44,957 nt of DNA, taken from the NCBI GenBank assembly GCA_031257015.1, contig JAIRPK010000050.1, forward strand, positions 1 to 44,957. The letters run 5' to 3'. This DNA is from Tannerellaceae bacterium. GTDB taxonomy: Bacteria; Bacteroidota; Bacteroidia; Bacteroidales; Tannerellaceae. The position numbers were made by a program, and so were the translations under genes. Shown in pieces: positions 21,645 through 30,881 of the stretch (its first letter is position 1; each line of letters starts with the position of its first letter). Below the pieces are notes generated by a model that was given only the letters and a program-made list of their open reading frames with translations, had not been told where the DNA came from and did not search any database.

Positions 21645-23306
21645 TTAATAGTTGTTATAGAGGTATCGCTTGATGCTTTTCTTCGGCGTCTTCTCGAACT
21701 CGGTAGGAAAGAGTTGTATGGCGGTGACGCTCTCGTATGGCGCGAGGAGGCTGTTCAGATCTTTGCGGTTTTGCTCCATGAGCGCCGGGAGGTCTTCGTG
21801 AGATATGCCGGTGCTGTCAACGGCTTCATAGTCGGGATAGACCAGGCCGACCAGCTTGCTGTTTCTCTCTATGATGAGGCTTTCCATTACGAAGGGGAGA
21901 TTGTTCAGCTTCGATTCGATTTCTTCGGGATAAATGTTCTGGCCGTTGGAGCTTAGGATGAGGGTCTTGCTGCGGCCGCGGATGTAGATGTTTTGCTTCT
22001 CGTCAATCGCACCCAAATCGCCGGTGCGCAGCCAGCCATCATCTGTGAAGGCTTGTTTTGTTGCCTCGTCGTTCTTATAGTAGCCCAGCATGACGTTCTC
22101 GCCTCTGACCTGGATTTCGCCGACCTGATGATATGGATCGTCTGAATCTATGCGGACTTCCATTATGTTCTTCAGTATGCGACCGCAAGAGCCGGGGATA
22201 TAGTCTTTGTGGCTTTCGTAGCTAATCAAGGGGGCGCACTCGGTCATCCCGTACCCGATCGTGAACGGGAATTTTATTTTGTACAAGAAGTCTGTTACCT
22301 CCTGGTTCATGGGCGCTCCGCCGACGATGACTTCGCGGAAGTTGCCGCCCATTGCTGCTATCAGGCGCTTGCATATCTGTGCATATATGCGACAGTCCAG
22401 CAGCGGAATGTTGAGTGCGAGGCGCAAGCTGCGTTTCTGAAGTTGCGGAAGGATGGTTTTCTTGTATATCTTTTCGAGGATAAGCGGAACGGTGATGATC
22501 AAATGTGGTTTAACGTCATCGAACGCCTTTAACAGTATCTTCGGGGATGGCATCTTGCCAAGGAAGTAAACATGGGCGCCGAACGCCGCAGGGACGAGGA
22601 AGTTGAAGGCGCAGCTGTACGCATGGGCGAGAGGAAGGAACGACAACATGCGCTCGCGTCGGAAAATCACATCTAACGTTCGTGCATATACGATATTACC
22701 CGCAAGGTTGTTGCCGGTAAGCATTACTCCCTTGCTGAAGCCGGTTGTGCCGGACGTGTAATTGATGAGCACGAGTGTGTCGTTGCTTTGCTCGACGTAG
22801 CGAATATCGTCCGGCGAGAAACCATGGGGATATTTCTCCGTCATTTTACTGTCCAAATCACGGACAGAGGTCGGATTGCCGCTGTCGCAGTACAGGCATC
22901 GGAGGTCGTCAAGGGAGAATACGGTCTTGACGGATGGAATCTGCTCCTCTTCCAGTGTTTCCCACATCTTGTCGGTGATAAACAGCGCTGTGGAATCGGA
23001 GTGATTGATAATGTGGTGAATGTCGTTGGGGTTGAAGTCCTGGAGGATGGGGACGACAATTGCTCCTGATGTCATTGTGGCCAGACATACCATGCACCAT
23101 GATGCGCAATCCTTACCGACAAGGGCTACTTTATCGCCTTTGGCAATTTGGTATTCGTCGAAGAGGATATGGATGCGGGCGATTGTCCGCGCTACGTCGG
23201 CGTAGGTGTATGTTGCATTGCTGCGGCTGTAATCCGTAAATGCCGGCAGTTCCCAATTGTTCTTCAGGCTCTGCTCATATATCTTGATGAAGTTTTCCTG
23301 TATCAT
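21645..23306 (-). CDS. Long-chain acyl-CoA synthetase/AMP-binding enzyme
   Basis: This enzyme activates a fatty acid with ATP to an acyl-adenylate, then forms acyl-CoA. I start at 23306 (MIQENFIKIYEQSLKNNWEL), giving 553 residues. The frame is open to 23450 but the added 48 residues are atypical and run into the edge of repeat array D1. Signature motifs are YTSGTTGFSKG at about 183-193, IGYGMTECAPLIS, the GWLRTGDLG hinge, and the C-terminal lysine motif KTPKKSIKRYLY. It is first in an operon with the YgjP-type gene. The minus strand reads TATCTTTA at 23330-23337, a one-off -7 box. The chain-length preference is not readable. Confidence 0.92.
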   Translation of the reverse strand: MIQENFIKIYEQSLKNNWELPAFTDYSRSNATYTYADVARTIARIHILFDEYQIAKGDKVALVGKDCASWCMVCLATMTSGAIVVPILQDFNPNDIHHIINHSDSTALFITDKMWETLEEEQIPSVKTVFSLDDLRCLYCDSGNPTSVRDLDSKMTEKYPHGFSPDDIRYVEQSNDTLVLINYTSGTTGFSKGVMLTGNNLAGNIVYARTLDVIFRRERMLSFLPLAHAYSCAFNFLVPAAFGAHVYFLGKMPSPKILLKAFDDVKPHLIITVPLILEKIYKKTILPQLQKRSLRLALNIPLLDCRIYAQICKRLIAAMGGNFREVIVGGAPMNQEVTDFLYKIKFPFTIGYGMTECAPLISYESHKDYIPGSCGRILKNIMEVRIDSDDPYHQVGEIQVRGENVMLGYYKNDEATKQAFTDDGWLRTGDLGAIDEKQNIYIRGRSKTLILSSNGQNIYPEEIESKLNNLPFVMESLIIERNSKLVGLVYPDYEAVDSTGISHEDLPALMEQNRKDLNSLLAPYESVTAIQLFPTEFEKTPKKSIKRYLYNNY

Positions 23307-23379
23307 ATTTTTGCGCTTATAGACAGTCGTAAAGATAATTATTTTCCTGAATGGAGAATTTAGACTTTGTTCTGCTTTG

Positions 23380-23724
23380 CGTTGAATGTGATTTTGGCAC
23401 CGGGCATGTTGTTCCACCATGGGGGACGATATGATCCGGATGCAGATCATGGTAGTCCACCTGGTGGGACGATATGATCCGGGGTCAGATCATGGTAGTC
23501 CACCATGGGGGACGATATGATCCGGATGCGGATCGTGGTTTCCCACCTGGTGGGACGATATGATCTGGGGTCAGATCATGGCTGTCCACCTGGTGGGACA
23601 ATATGATCCGGATGCGGATCGTGGTTTCCCACCTGGTGGGACAATATGTTCAAGGGGCAGATCGGCTTTTCCCACCTTGGGGGACAGTATGGGATGCCTT
23701 AAAATCAGATTTTTATTCTTTATA
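23380..23724. repeat. Tandem-repeat array D1 (43-bp units)
   Basis: GGGACGATATGATC or a variant starts at 23423, 23466, 23509, 23552, 23595, 23638 and 23681, every step exactly 43 bp. Two dyads are present per unit: TCCCACC-T-GGTGGGA at the unit junction and GATCCG-GATG-CGGATC inside. Two unit variants (CCATGGGGGAC and CCTGGTGGGAC) are interleaved. The 43 bp before the first clear unit and those after the last are degenerate copies on the same lattice. The unit is clearly related to that of array D2 at 32919-33700. The array lies upstream of the acyl-CoA synthetase. Confidence 0.97.
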
Positions 23725-23785
23725 CTCCAATTCCGGTTTTTGGTTTAAGACGCTTGTGTCATGGGGATAATAACATGTTTACAAT

Positions 23786-23826
23786 GAAAAACCTGCTCGT
23801 GTACTGGGGGTACGAGCAGGTTTTTG
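23786..23826. terminator. Bidirectional terminator after the second susCD pair
   Basis: AAAACCTGCTCGT (ending 23800) pairs with ACGAGCAGGTTTT (from 23812), with T runs on both strands. It lies about 140 bp past the minus-strand susD stop codon, the natural end of that operon. Confidence 0.85.
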
Positions 23827-23962
23827 ATGTGTTTCCGGTTTTTCGTTTTCGGTTGCGCTTTAATTTTTCATCGGAAAGAGACTGGACTTTACTCTCTAAA
23901 ATTATAATTATAAGCCGAAGGAGGCTGGTAACTGAAGACTGAAAACCTGGAATCGGGAATGA

Positions 23963-25516
23963 TCAGAACGCCGGATAGCCGGGATTCTGCGTAAGCTTGT
24001 TGTTCGTTTGCCAGGCATCGTAGGGGATGGGGAAGAGCAGGCGGTATTCCGGTGTTTTGCCGGGGCGCCACAGGCCTGGTTCAAGGAACTTTCCGAAGCG
24101 TATCATGTCTTGTCGGGTGACACATTCCCATGCCATTTCAAGGCGTCGTTCGAGGTAGAGGTCGTCGAGCGTGGCGGCGGTGTAGTTATGCGAGGTATCC
24201 CCGTATCCCCGTTCGCGAATTATGTTTATCAGACGTGTGGCTTCGGCATTGTCGCGACCGAGGCGGAGGAGGGCTTCGGCTTTCATCAGGTAGACGTCGG
24301 CGAGGCGGAAGATTGCATAGTCGTTCTCCTGGTCGGAGCTGGCCAGGCCTACTTCGTATTCCCATTTGTTGGCGCGACCGCCGTCTTCCTGATTGACTTC
24401 GCCCCAGAGGGTGCCATCCTTTTCGGTGTTCTCAATCGTGGTCAGGTCGATGGTGTGAATTAGTTCGCGCTGATGGGCGGTGATGAGCACGTTGCCGGTG
24501 GCGGGGTCAATCATCGGGCCGAGAAGGAAGCTTCCCGTGCGGCGATTGTCTTCAATGTCGTACTGCTTTACGTAGTCGGGCTGTGCACATATTCCGTTCC
24601 ATGTCCCGACGGTCATTCCCAGGGCGATAGGGTCGAGATAGTGGAGAGTACGGTAGTGGAGTGCATTGCCGCCATCGGATTTGCCGAATGTGATGGGGAA
24701 GATGATTTCCTTGGACACTTCGTTATGAACGAGAAAGCTGGTTTTCCAATTAGGTTCGATAGAGTATCCGAGCTTCATGACTTCATCGGATGCGTTGATG
24801 ACGCCTTCCCAGTTGGGCGTGCCTGTCCAGACCTCGGCATTGAGATACATTTTGGCCAGCAGCGTGTATGCTGTTCCACGGGTGAACTTGCCGTAGCTGC
24901 TTGAATTGACTTCCGGGCGAACGATGTCCTTTATGGCGTTCAGCTCGTCGACGACGAATTTATACAGGTCGGTACGCTTTGTTACGCCATGCAGTTCGGT
25001 ATCTTTAAAGTCGGTGGCTAACGGGGCGTTGCCGAACATGTCGATGAGCACGTAGTACCAAAAGGCTCGGACGCCGCGGATTTCGGCCAGTGTACGTGTT
25101 CGGAGTTCATCATCCATGTTGGCGCCTTCTATGATTGCATAGACTTGATTGCATCGGGAGATTCCTTCCATGCAAGAGTTCCAGGAGTTCCTGACCAGGC
25201 TTGTGCGGGCTGTCCATGTATGCAGGGATGCTTCCATGTGGACGCCGCCGTCCCACCAGTCTCCTCCTTTGCGTGTGGGAGTGACGGCCATGTCTGATGT
25301 TTCTTCCAAGAGGCAGAAGAGGTCTCCCGGCCAGAAGCCTTTGAGTGTTTTATATACGGGGCCGACGATTGAATTGATTTGGTCTTGTGTGACTCCGAAG
25401 CTGTCGGAGGGGATTTGGTCATAGACTGTCTCGTCCAAGTCAGTGCATGAAGGTGCGCTGAGCAGTAAGGCGCATGATGCTGCCAGTGATATTGCTATTT
25501 TATATATTCTTTTCAT
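23963..25516 (-). CDS. SusD/RagB-family substrate-binding lipoprotein (second locus)
   Basis: This 517-residue surface lipoprotein has a signal peptide ending LLLSAPSC, with lipidated Cys24. Family features are TDLDETVYDQIPSDSF after the Cys, EIRGVRAFWYYVLIDMFGNA at about residue 145, the YAIFRLADVYLMKAEALLRLG block, and a C-terminal LFPIPYDAWQTNNKLTQNPG typical of SusD ends. It starts 19 bp after the paired susC stop. No degradative enzyme lies beside this pair, so the cargo (glycan, peptide or other) cannot be inferred. Confidence 0.95.
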   Translation of the reverse strand: MKRIYKIAISLAASCALLLSAPSCTDLDETVYDQIPSDSFGVTQDQINSIVGPVYKTLKGFWPGDLFCLLEETSDMAVTPTRKGGDWWDGGVHMEASLHTWTARTSLVRNSWNSCMEGISRCNQVYAIIEGANMDDELRTRTLAEIRGVRAFWYYVLIDMFGNAPLATDFKDTELHGVTKRTDLYKFVVDELNAIKDIVRPEVNSSSYGKFTRGTAYTLLAKMYLNAEVWTGTPNWEGVINASDEVMKLGYSIEPNWKTSFLVHNEVSKEIIFPITFGKSDGGNALHYRTLHYLDPIALGMTVGTWNGICAQPDYVKQYDIEDNRRTGSFLLGPMIDPATGNVLITAHQRELIHTIDLTTIENTEKDGTLWGEVNQEDGGRANKWEYEVGLASSDQENDYAIFRLADVYLMKAEALLRLGRDNAEATRLINIIRERGYGDTSHNYTAATLDDLYLERRLEMAWECVTRQDMIRFGKFLEPGLWRPGKTPEYRLLFPIPYDAWQTNNKLTQNPGYPAF

Positions 25517-25535
25517 GTTTGTGTCTTTTAGATGA

Positions 25536-28487
25536 TTAGAAGTTTAAAGTCAGGCCTATGGAGAATGTGCGGGCTTTCGGATAAAATTCGCGGTCTTCTA
25601 CTCCTGGCGACAGGCCGTTGTTTCTGTCCATGTTTACTTCGGGGTCTGTTCCTTTATAGGAGGTGATGACGAAGAGGTTCTGGCCGGTGACATAAACGCG
25701 GGCGCGGTCTAGCCATGAGATGTTTTTTGTATTGAAGGTATATCCGAGGGAGAGGTTGTCGAGGCGGATATGGCTGGCGTCTTCGATATAGAGGGAGCAG
25801 TATTTCGGCACTTCCTTGAGTTCGTAAATGAGGGGATCGTTCAGTGCGTTGCTTCCGATGAGGTATCCCGGTTGTGCATAAGCCATACGCGGATGATTGA
25901 GAACTTTGTTGCCGACGGTTCCGCGCAGGAATATGGAGAGATCCCAGTTTTTATAGTTGAGGGAGTTGTTCCATCCGTAGGTCAGATCGGGAAGAGCCGA
26001 GCCGATATAGGTGCGGTCGTCGTCGGATATTTGTCCGTCTCCGTTCACGTCTTCCATAACATAATGTCCGTCCTTGTCGAACTCGATGAATTTCCATCCG
26101 AAGAATTGTCCGACGGGGCGTCCTTCTTCTACGACATGGGTCGTATTTCCGGAGCCGCCGCGTACCCAAGCGTCGCCGACATAGACGCGGCTGGTTGTAT
26201 AGAGGTCGTTCGAGAGGTGGGTAATCTTGTTTGTGTTATGGTCAAGGGTTACGGAGGTTGTCCACGACAGAGATTTAGAGCGGAGAACGTTCCAGTTCAG
26301 TGCGAGTTCAATACCGGTGTTTTGCATATCTCCTACGTTGGCCATCATGTCGGTGAACATGTAGGGAGGCGAAGGGACGCGATAGGTGTAGAGCATATCA
26401 CTTGTTCGCTTGTCATACCATTCCAACGTTCCACTCAAACGTCCGCTGAAGAGGGCAAAGTCGATACCAATATTGAACATAGCCGTTTCCTCCCATTTGA
26501 GGTTGGGGTTTGGGTTCTGGCTAATGCGGTAAGCTGTTTTCCATGAGCCGTTATCGTAATAAGTCTTGTCTGTGCCGTAAAGCTCAAGTGTTTTGTAGGG
26601 ATCGAGGCCGGCCTGATTACCGGTAATACCGTAGCCGACGCGGAGCTTGAGATCATCGAGCCATTTCATATCTTTCATGAAATTCTCCTGCGACAATCCC
26701 CATGCAGCGGAAGCGGACGGGAATACTCCCCATTTATTATTGGCTCCGAATTTGGAAGAGCCGTCGCGGCGGATTGTGGCGGTGATCATATATTTCTCCT
26801 CGAAACTGTAATGCGCACGACCGAAGAACGATATGAGGCGGTTCATGTTACGTGCCGATTCGATGTCGTCAGCACGCAGACCTTGCCCGGACTGGATGCT
26901 GTTGGCGCCTAGCATGTTTGTAACGAAGTTGCGGTTGGCTACTCTTGCTTTAGACCATTCATTTTCCTCCCATGAGTATCCCAGCATGGCGTTGAGCTTA
27001 TGAGCATCATCCTTGCCGAAAGATGTTGTATAGTCGAGCATCCATTCCATGAGGTTCTTATCCCATTTCTCGTTAGTGCGCTGTGCCCATCCGCCGGCAT
27101 CGCGTCCGCGTTCGGTTTCGGAATTGCGAAACTCGCTTCTGTCCTGCATGTGTCTGCTTTTGTATAAAGAGAGCTTGATGTCGAGACCGTCGAGGATGGT
27201 GAAGGAGAGATCTCCGTTGCCGTAGAAGAGGGAGTTCTGGTAATTGTTTTGATTCATATCCTGGTTCCTCACGGGATTACCCTGATCGTATTCTCTTGTA
27301 TCAAACCAGCTGCCGTCGTTCAGCTTGATGGGATAGACGGGGAGGAGGTTGTAAGAGAGGACGAAGTTGCGCGTATCGGCTTCGTTCTTATCCGTCAATG
27401 TTCCAGAGCCTGTCAATCCGATGCGAAGCCGGTCGTCAATGGCTCGTTGCTGGAACTGGAAGCGGAAGCTGTAACGCTGGAGGTCGTTGTCGCGTATCAC
27501 TCCTTCGTTTTGCAAGTATGTGAAGGATGCGCGATAGTTATTCTTTGAGCCTCCTCCGGACATGGATACGCTATGATTCTGCGATATTCCTGTGCGGGAG
27601 ATTTCGTCAAACCAGTCGGTGTTTGCTCCGTACTTGTCGTACATTGAGCCGTCCTGATTATTCGCCTTTGCATAAGCTCGCCAGTCGTCAGCGCTCATCA
27701 TATTGGGCTTGTTGGCCAGCGTGGATGTTGCAAGATAGCCGTCGTAGCTGACAAGTGTTTTTGATGCCGAACCTCTTTTTGTTGTGATAAGAATTACTCC
27801 TCCGGCAGAGCGTGAACCGTAAATGGCTGCCGATGAAGCATCTTTCAATACGGAAATAGATTCGATATCCTGCGGCGCTACGGACGACATGTCTCCACCG
27901 GGAACTCCGTCGATAACGATGAACGGCCCCTGATCATTTTGCAATGTAGATATTCCTCTCAGTCTGATTGTGGCGTTTTTGCCTACGTCGCCCGAACCGG
28001 AAGTGATACTTAATCCGGCGACTTTGCCCTGAAGCAGGGCGGCGGCATCGCGAGTGACGCCCTTGTTGAAGTTTTCCGACGTAAGGTTGGCGACTGAGCC
28101 GGTGATTTCGCGCCGTGTTTGCGTACCGTAGCCAATGGCTACCACCTCGCCTAGATTGACTACCGAAGGTGATAATGAAAGGTCTATCGTCGTGCGGCCG
28201 TTTACGGTTTCTTCTTTAGTATTATAGCCGACGAAAGAGAATTGCAGGACAGTCCGCTGGGAGTTGGCAACTGTTATTGTGTAATTCCCGTCGAAGTCGG
28301 TGATAACGCCGTTTGTCGTTCCTTTTTCAAGGACGTTCACGCCTATTGCGCCCTCTCCAAACTCGTCCGTTACTTTGCCTTTCACCGTCGATTGCTGCGC
28401 AACGGTAGCGGCAAGACAGAAAAATAGCAGCAAGCCGATTAATCCAGGCTTGCGGAACAGGTAAATCATGTTTGTTACATGTTTCAT
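25536..28487 (-). CDS. SusC/RagA-family TonB-dependent transporter (second locus)
   Basis: This 983-residue protein is the outer-membrane channel partner of the SusD gene that follows. A signal peptide covers about 1-31 (ending TVAQQ). The carboxypeptidase-regulatory-like domain spans about 33-108 (KGKVTDEFGEGAIGVNV). The plug starts with GEVVAIGYGTQTRREITGSV at about 113-132 and includes IRLRGISTLQ and VLKDASSAAIYGSRSAGGV. The barrel closes with TFSIGLTLNF. It has a long, structured leader (28488-28825). A decayed copy of residues about 44-131 lies upstream at 29222-29540, showing that a second susC once stood there. Confidence 0.96.
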   Translation of the reverse strand: MKHVTNMIYLFRKPGLIGLLLFFCLAATVAQQSTVKGKVTDEFGEGAIGVNVLEKGTTNGVITDFDGNYTITVANSQRTVLQFSFVGYNTKEETVNGRTTIDLSLSPSVVNLGEVVAIGYGTQTRREITGSVANLTSENFNKGVTRDAAALLQGKVAGLSITSGSGDVGKNATIRLRGISTLQNDQGPFIVIDGVPGGDMSSVAPQDIESISVLKDASSAAIYGSRSAGGVILITTKRGSASKTLVSYDGYLATSTLANKPNMMSADDWRAYAKANNQDGSMYDKYGANTDWFDEISRTGISQNHSVSMSGGGSKNNYRASFTYLQNEGVIRDNDLQRYSFRFQFQQRAIDDRLRIGLTGSGTLTDKNEADTRNFVLSYNLLPVYPIKLNDGSWFDTREYDQGNPVRNQDMNQNNYQNSLFYGNGDLSFTILDGLDIKLSLYKSRHMQDRSEFRNSETERGRDAGGWAQRTNEKWDKNLMEWMLDYTTSFGKDDAHKLNAMLGYSWEENEWSKARVANRNFVTNMLGANSIQSGQGLRADDIESARNMNRLISFFGRAHYSFEEKYMITATIRRDGSSKFGANNKWGVFPSASAAWGLSQENFMKDMKWLDDLKLRVGYGITGNQAGLDPYKTLELYGTDKTYYDNGSWKTAYRISQNPNPNLKWEETAMFNIGIDFALFSGRLSGTLEWYDKRTSDMLYTYRVPSPPYMFTDMMANVGDMQNTGIELALNWNVLRSKSLSWTTSVTLDHNTNKITHLSNDLYTTSRVYVGDAWVRGGSGNTTHVVEEGRPVGQFFGWKFIEFDKDGHYVMEDVNGDGQISDDDRTYIGSALPDLTYGWNNSLNYKNWDLSIFLRGTVGNKVLNHPRMAYAQPGYLIGSNALNDPLIYELKEVPKYCSLYIEDASHIRLDNLSLGYTFNTKNISWLDRARVYVTGQNLFVITSYKGTDPEVNMDRNNGLSPGVEDREFYPKARTFSIGLTLNF

Positions 28488-28554
28488 AAGATTACAATTT
28501 AATGTTTAACAAGGAAATAAAATTCAATTCTTTCTCAATTATTGCTTATGTCAA

Positions 28555-28640
28555 AAAAACGAAAGCCCAACGGATTGTGCCGAAACACATCCGCCGGGCT
28601 TTTATGCCTGAATTTATCTCGCCGCTGGGGAGATAAATTA
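28555..28640 (-). promoter_or_regulatory. Two hairpins in the susC leader, one terminator-like
   Basis: The first hairpin (about 28568-28603) pairs GCCC-CGGAT elements with ATCCG-GGGC elements with a small mismatch, and is followed on the minus strand by a run of seven T (28553-28559). The second is a perfect 10-bp inverted repeat, AATTTATCTC at 28611-28620 and GAGATAAATT at 28630-28639. Both lie in the leader of the minus-strand susC, 70-150 nt before its ATG. They could be an attenuator, or the leftover terminator of the decayed susC copy upstream. Confidence 0.5.
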
Positions 28641-28817
28641 TTTTGTTTTGATATATTAATGCAAGGAGGGTTCTCTCTGCAACTATCGTGCCGCGCCCCT
28701 CTGCTAAAGAGGCTTTCAGCAATAAAAATGCGGATCGTTTCGCAGATTTTTTTGAGATATGTTTTTGGAAGATTCACGTGTGATGCTTTTTTTCTTTAAT
28801 AATAATGATTAACAATA

Positions 28818-28825
28818 CAAATATA
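28818..28825 (-). promoter_or_regulatory. Possible -7 box for the second susC operon
   Basis: The minus strand reads TATATTTG, a perfect TAnnTTTG, about 330 bp upstream of susC. No good -33 element was found. If used, the leader contains the two hairpins at 28555-28640. Confidence 0.35.
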
Positions 28826-28940
28826 ACAAAAAAGATTATATATCTCGTTAAAAAAACAAAACACATCTTTATCCTTTCTTTTTTCAGTTTTAAAACTACC
28901 GTGAGATTCTCGAAAAGTATCTCTCTGTATTTTTATAACC

Positions 28941-29221
28941 ATTCTCGACACTTATGCGCCATTTCCGGAAGTCGACGCGCCATTTCCGGAAGTCAGCGCG
29001 CCATTTCCGGAAGTCGACGCGCCATTTCCGGAAGTCAGCGCGCCATTTCCGGAAGTCAGCGCGCCATTTCCGGAAGTCAGCGCGCCATTTCCGGAAGTCA
29101 GCGCGCCATTTCCGGAAGTCAGCGCGCCATTTCCGGAAGTCGACGCGCCATTTCCGGAGGTCGACGCGCCATTTCCGGAGGTCGACGCGCCATTTCCGGA
29201 GGTCGGCGCACCATTTCTGAA
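28941..29221. repeat. Tandem-repeat array E (21-bp units, TTCCGGAA core)
   Basis: ATTTCCGG starts at 28961 and then every 21 bp to 29213 (13 units, the last decayed to ATTTCTGA). One further degenerate unit lies to the left (ATTCTCGACAC at 28941). The core TTCCGGAA is a perfect 8-bp palindrome flanked by GCGCC and GTC. Variants differ only at the junction (GTCAGCGC or GTCGACGC) and one core base (CCGGAGG in the last few). Its right edge abuts the decayed susC fragment. Open frames through it on both strands come from the 21-bp period. Confidence 0.97.
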
Positions 29222-29540
29222 GGGAGCAGAACCAGAGCCGGTTATCTCGCTCCTTGTTTGCGTATTGTAGCTGATAGAGACAACTTCGTTGAGATTAACG
29301 ACGGACGGTTCAAGTTTGATGCTGATGGATGCGCGTTCGTTTACGGTTTCTTCATTTGTGTTGTTGTCGCCGGCAAAGGGGGATTGCAGAATGGTGCGCT
29401 GAGAGTTGATGACTGTTATTGTATAATTCCTTGCGGAGTTTGTAATGGCGCCGCCCACGGTTCTTTTTTTTGAGGATATTGATGCCGATTTTATTTTCTC
29501 CTTGGGCGGAAACGGAGAATTTGTATAAATAAATGAGCGA
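29222..29540 (-). pseudogene. Decayed 5' fragment of a susC paralogue
   Basis: Read on the minus strand this matches residues about 44-131 of the intact susC downstream. NYTITVINSQRTILQ matches NYTITVANSQRTVLQ, EETVNERASISIKLEPSVVN matches EETVNGRTTIDLSLSPSVVN, and NTQTRSEITGS matches GTQTRREITGS. Further upstream the match (GENKIGINILKK against GEGAIGVNVLEK) is in a different frame. The frame changes at a run of eight A/T at 29464-29471. Part of the regulatory-like domain is missing, and the conserved EVVxxGYGT has become EVVSISYNT. Immediately after EITGS the sequence turns into array E, so the plug and barrel are gone. Confidence 0.85.
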
Positions 29541-29875
29541 CGAACTGCTGAAATATTTTTATTCGACAACAATTACCGGCAATTCTAACGATTTCTTATG
29601 ATGTATTACAAAATATTCTTTCCTGAACATGTCCAATAAATTCATATTTTATTGAGCGCTTTTGCTTTTCTCTTCCGGTTTAAATATGTCCTTTTTTTTA
29701 TAATTGTTATTATTTATAATGGAAGTATATCTTAGTGGGGCGTGGTATAAGTATGTCGGCTTCCTTTGACTTGAAACAGGGCAGTGCTGATTGACTACCA
29801 GATGCTCTAAGCTGCTGTGCCGGGGAAGATTTTTAAATTCGAGCATGAAAACGGGCCTGTTTCCCAAATATCCAA
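29541..29875. other. Divergent gap upstream of the PfkB gene
   Basis: AT-rich sequence. Minus strand 29763-29815 has a tRNA-like string (CAGCTTAGAGCATCTGG and later TTTCAAGTC), but the stems do not pair, so it is not called as a tRNA. No open frame is convincing. Confidence 0.35.
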
Positions 29876-29883
29876 TATATTTG
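29876..29883 (+). promoter_or_regulatory. -7 box for the PfkB-protease operon
   Basis: TATATTTG matches TAnnTTTG and lies 17 bp before the ATG at 29901, implying a very short leader. Confidence 0.5.
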
Positions 29884-29900
29884 TGAAAAAAAATATATAC

Positions 29901-30881
29901 ATGAGTACAATCGGATTAGGTAACGCGCTAGTTGACGTATTGCTCAAACTGCACAGTGATGCAGAGCTTGCAGAAATCGGAATAGCTAAGGGGGCAATGG
30001 ATATGATCAACGAAAATACAATGAGGATTATCCAACAAAAACTAGCTTCTCTTGAACGGACGCAGTCGCCTGGTGGCTCCGTATGTAATGCAATGCGTGC
30101 TATTGCTTGCTTGGGAGGACGGGCTGGCTTTTTCGGAAAAATCGGGACGGACGAGTTAGGAGAGTACTACGAGAAATCGCTGCTTTCCGCCGGTGTTGAG
30201 CCTTATTTTACCAAAGAACCTGGAATTTCCGGATGCTGCACGGTTTTGATTTCTCCGGATGGAGAGCGTTCGATGGGAACATTTCTAGGCCCGGCGCCGA
30301 CGCTTACGCCGGAAGACATCAGCGAAGATATTATTGACCATTATGATTGTATATATATTGAAGGATATATGGTGGTGAATGAATCGCTGGTTTGCTCAAC
30401 CATGGAGAAGGCGAAGAGGCTGGGCGTGAAGGTTGCCCTCGACTTGTCTAATTTCAATATAGTTAACAGCTTCAAAAATACGCTGAGTCGTCTGATTGCC
30501 GAATATGTCGATATTCTTTTCTCTAACGAGGCAGAGAGCAAGGCTTTTACCGGCCTTGATGCCGACATGGCGCTGGTTGAATTGAGCAAGCTGACGGAAA
30601 TTGCCGTTGTCACTCTGGGTAAGAATGGAGCTATCGTTGCCGGACACGGAGAAACTATACATGTTGATGCGTATGGCACAGACAAGCCACTCGATACAAC
30701 CGGAGCCGGCGATCATTTTGCGGCAGGCTTCCTTTACAGCCTTTCCGAAGGAGCATCGCTGGAGAAAGCTGCACGTACAGGCGCCTTGCTTGCCGGGCAT
30801 GTTGTTAATGTTGTGGGGCCACAGATTCCGCTCGACGGATGGGAGCTAATTAAACTTAAAGTAAATAATATTCTGTCATGA
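29901..30881 (+). CDS. PfkB-family sugar/nucleoside kinase (adenosine-kinase-like)
   Basis: This 326-residue cytoplasmic kinase starts at the ATG at 29901 (MSTIGLGNALVDVLLKL); the open frame upstream to 29817 crosses the promoter. PfkB signatures are SPGGSVCNAMRAIACLGG at about 56-73, GKIGTDELGEYY at 79-90, and the ATP-site/anion-hole motif LDTTGAGDHFAAGFLY at 264-279 with catalytic Asp271. Members phosphorylate adenosine, ribose, fructose or similar; the substrate is not decidable here. Its stop overlaps the start of the C-terminal processing protease (ATGA), so the two are translationally coupled. Confidence 0.9.
   Translation: MSTIGLGNALVDVLLKLHSDAELAEIGIAKGAMDMINENTMRIIQQKLASLERTQSPGGSVCNAMRAIACLGGRAGFFGKIGTDELGEYYEKSLLSAGVEPYFTKEPGISGCCTVLISPDGERSMGTFLGPAPTLTPEDISEDIIDHYDCIYIEGYMVVNESLVCSTMEKAKRLGVKVALDLSNFNIVNSFKNTLSRLIAEYVDILFSNEAESKAFTGLDADMALVELSKLTEIAVVTLGKNGAIVAGHGETIHVDAYGTDKPLDTTGAGDHFAAGFLYSLSEGASLEKAARTGALLAGHVVNVVGPQIPLDGWELIKLKVNNILS

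Noticed and set aside
28640..28760. Lysine-type riboswitch in the second susC leader
   Set aside because: A short AGAGGGGCGCGG string on the minus strand resembles the start of a lysine aptamer, but the remaining conserved elements and length are missing.
29763..29815. tRNA-like segment on the minus strand
   Set aside because: It has D-arm-like and T-loop-like strings, but the T-stem has at least three mismatches and no acceptor stem can be formed. At most it is a decayed tRNA or old attachment site.
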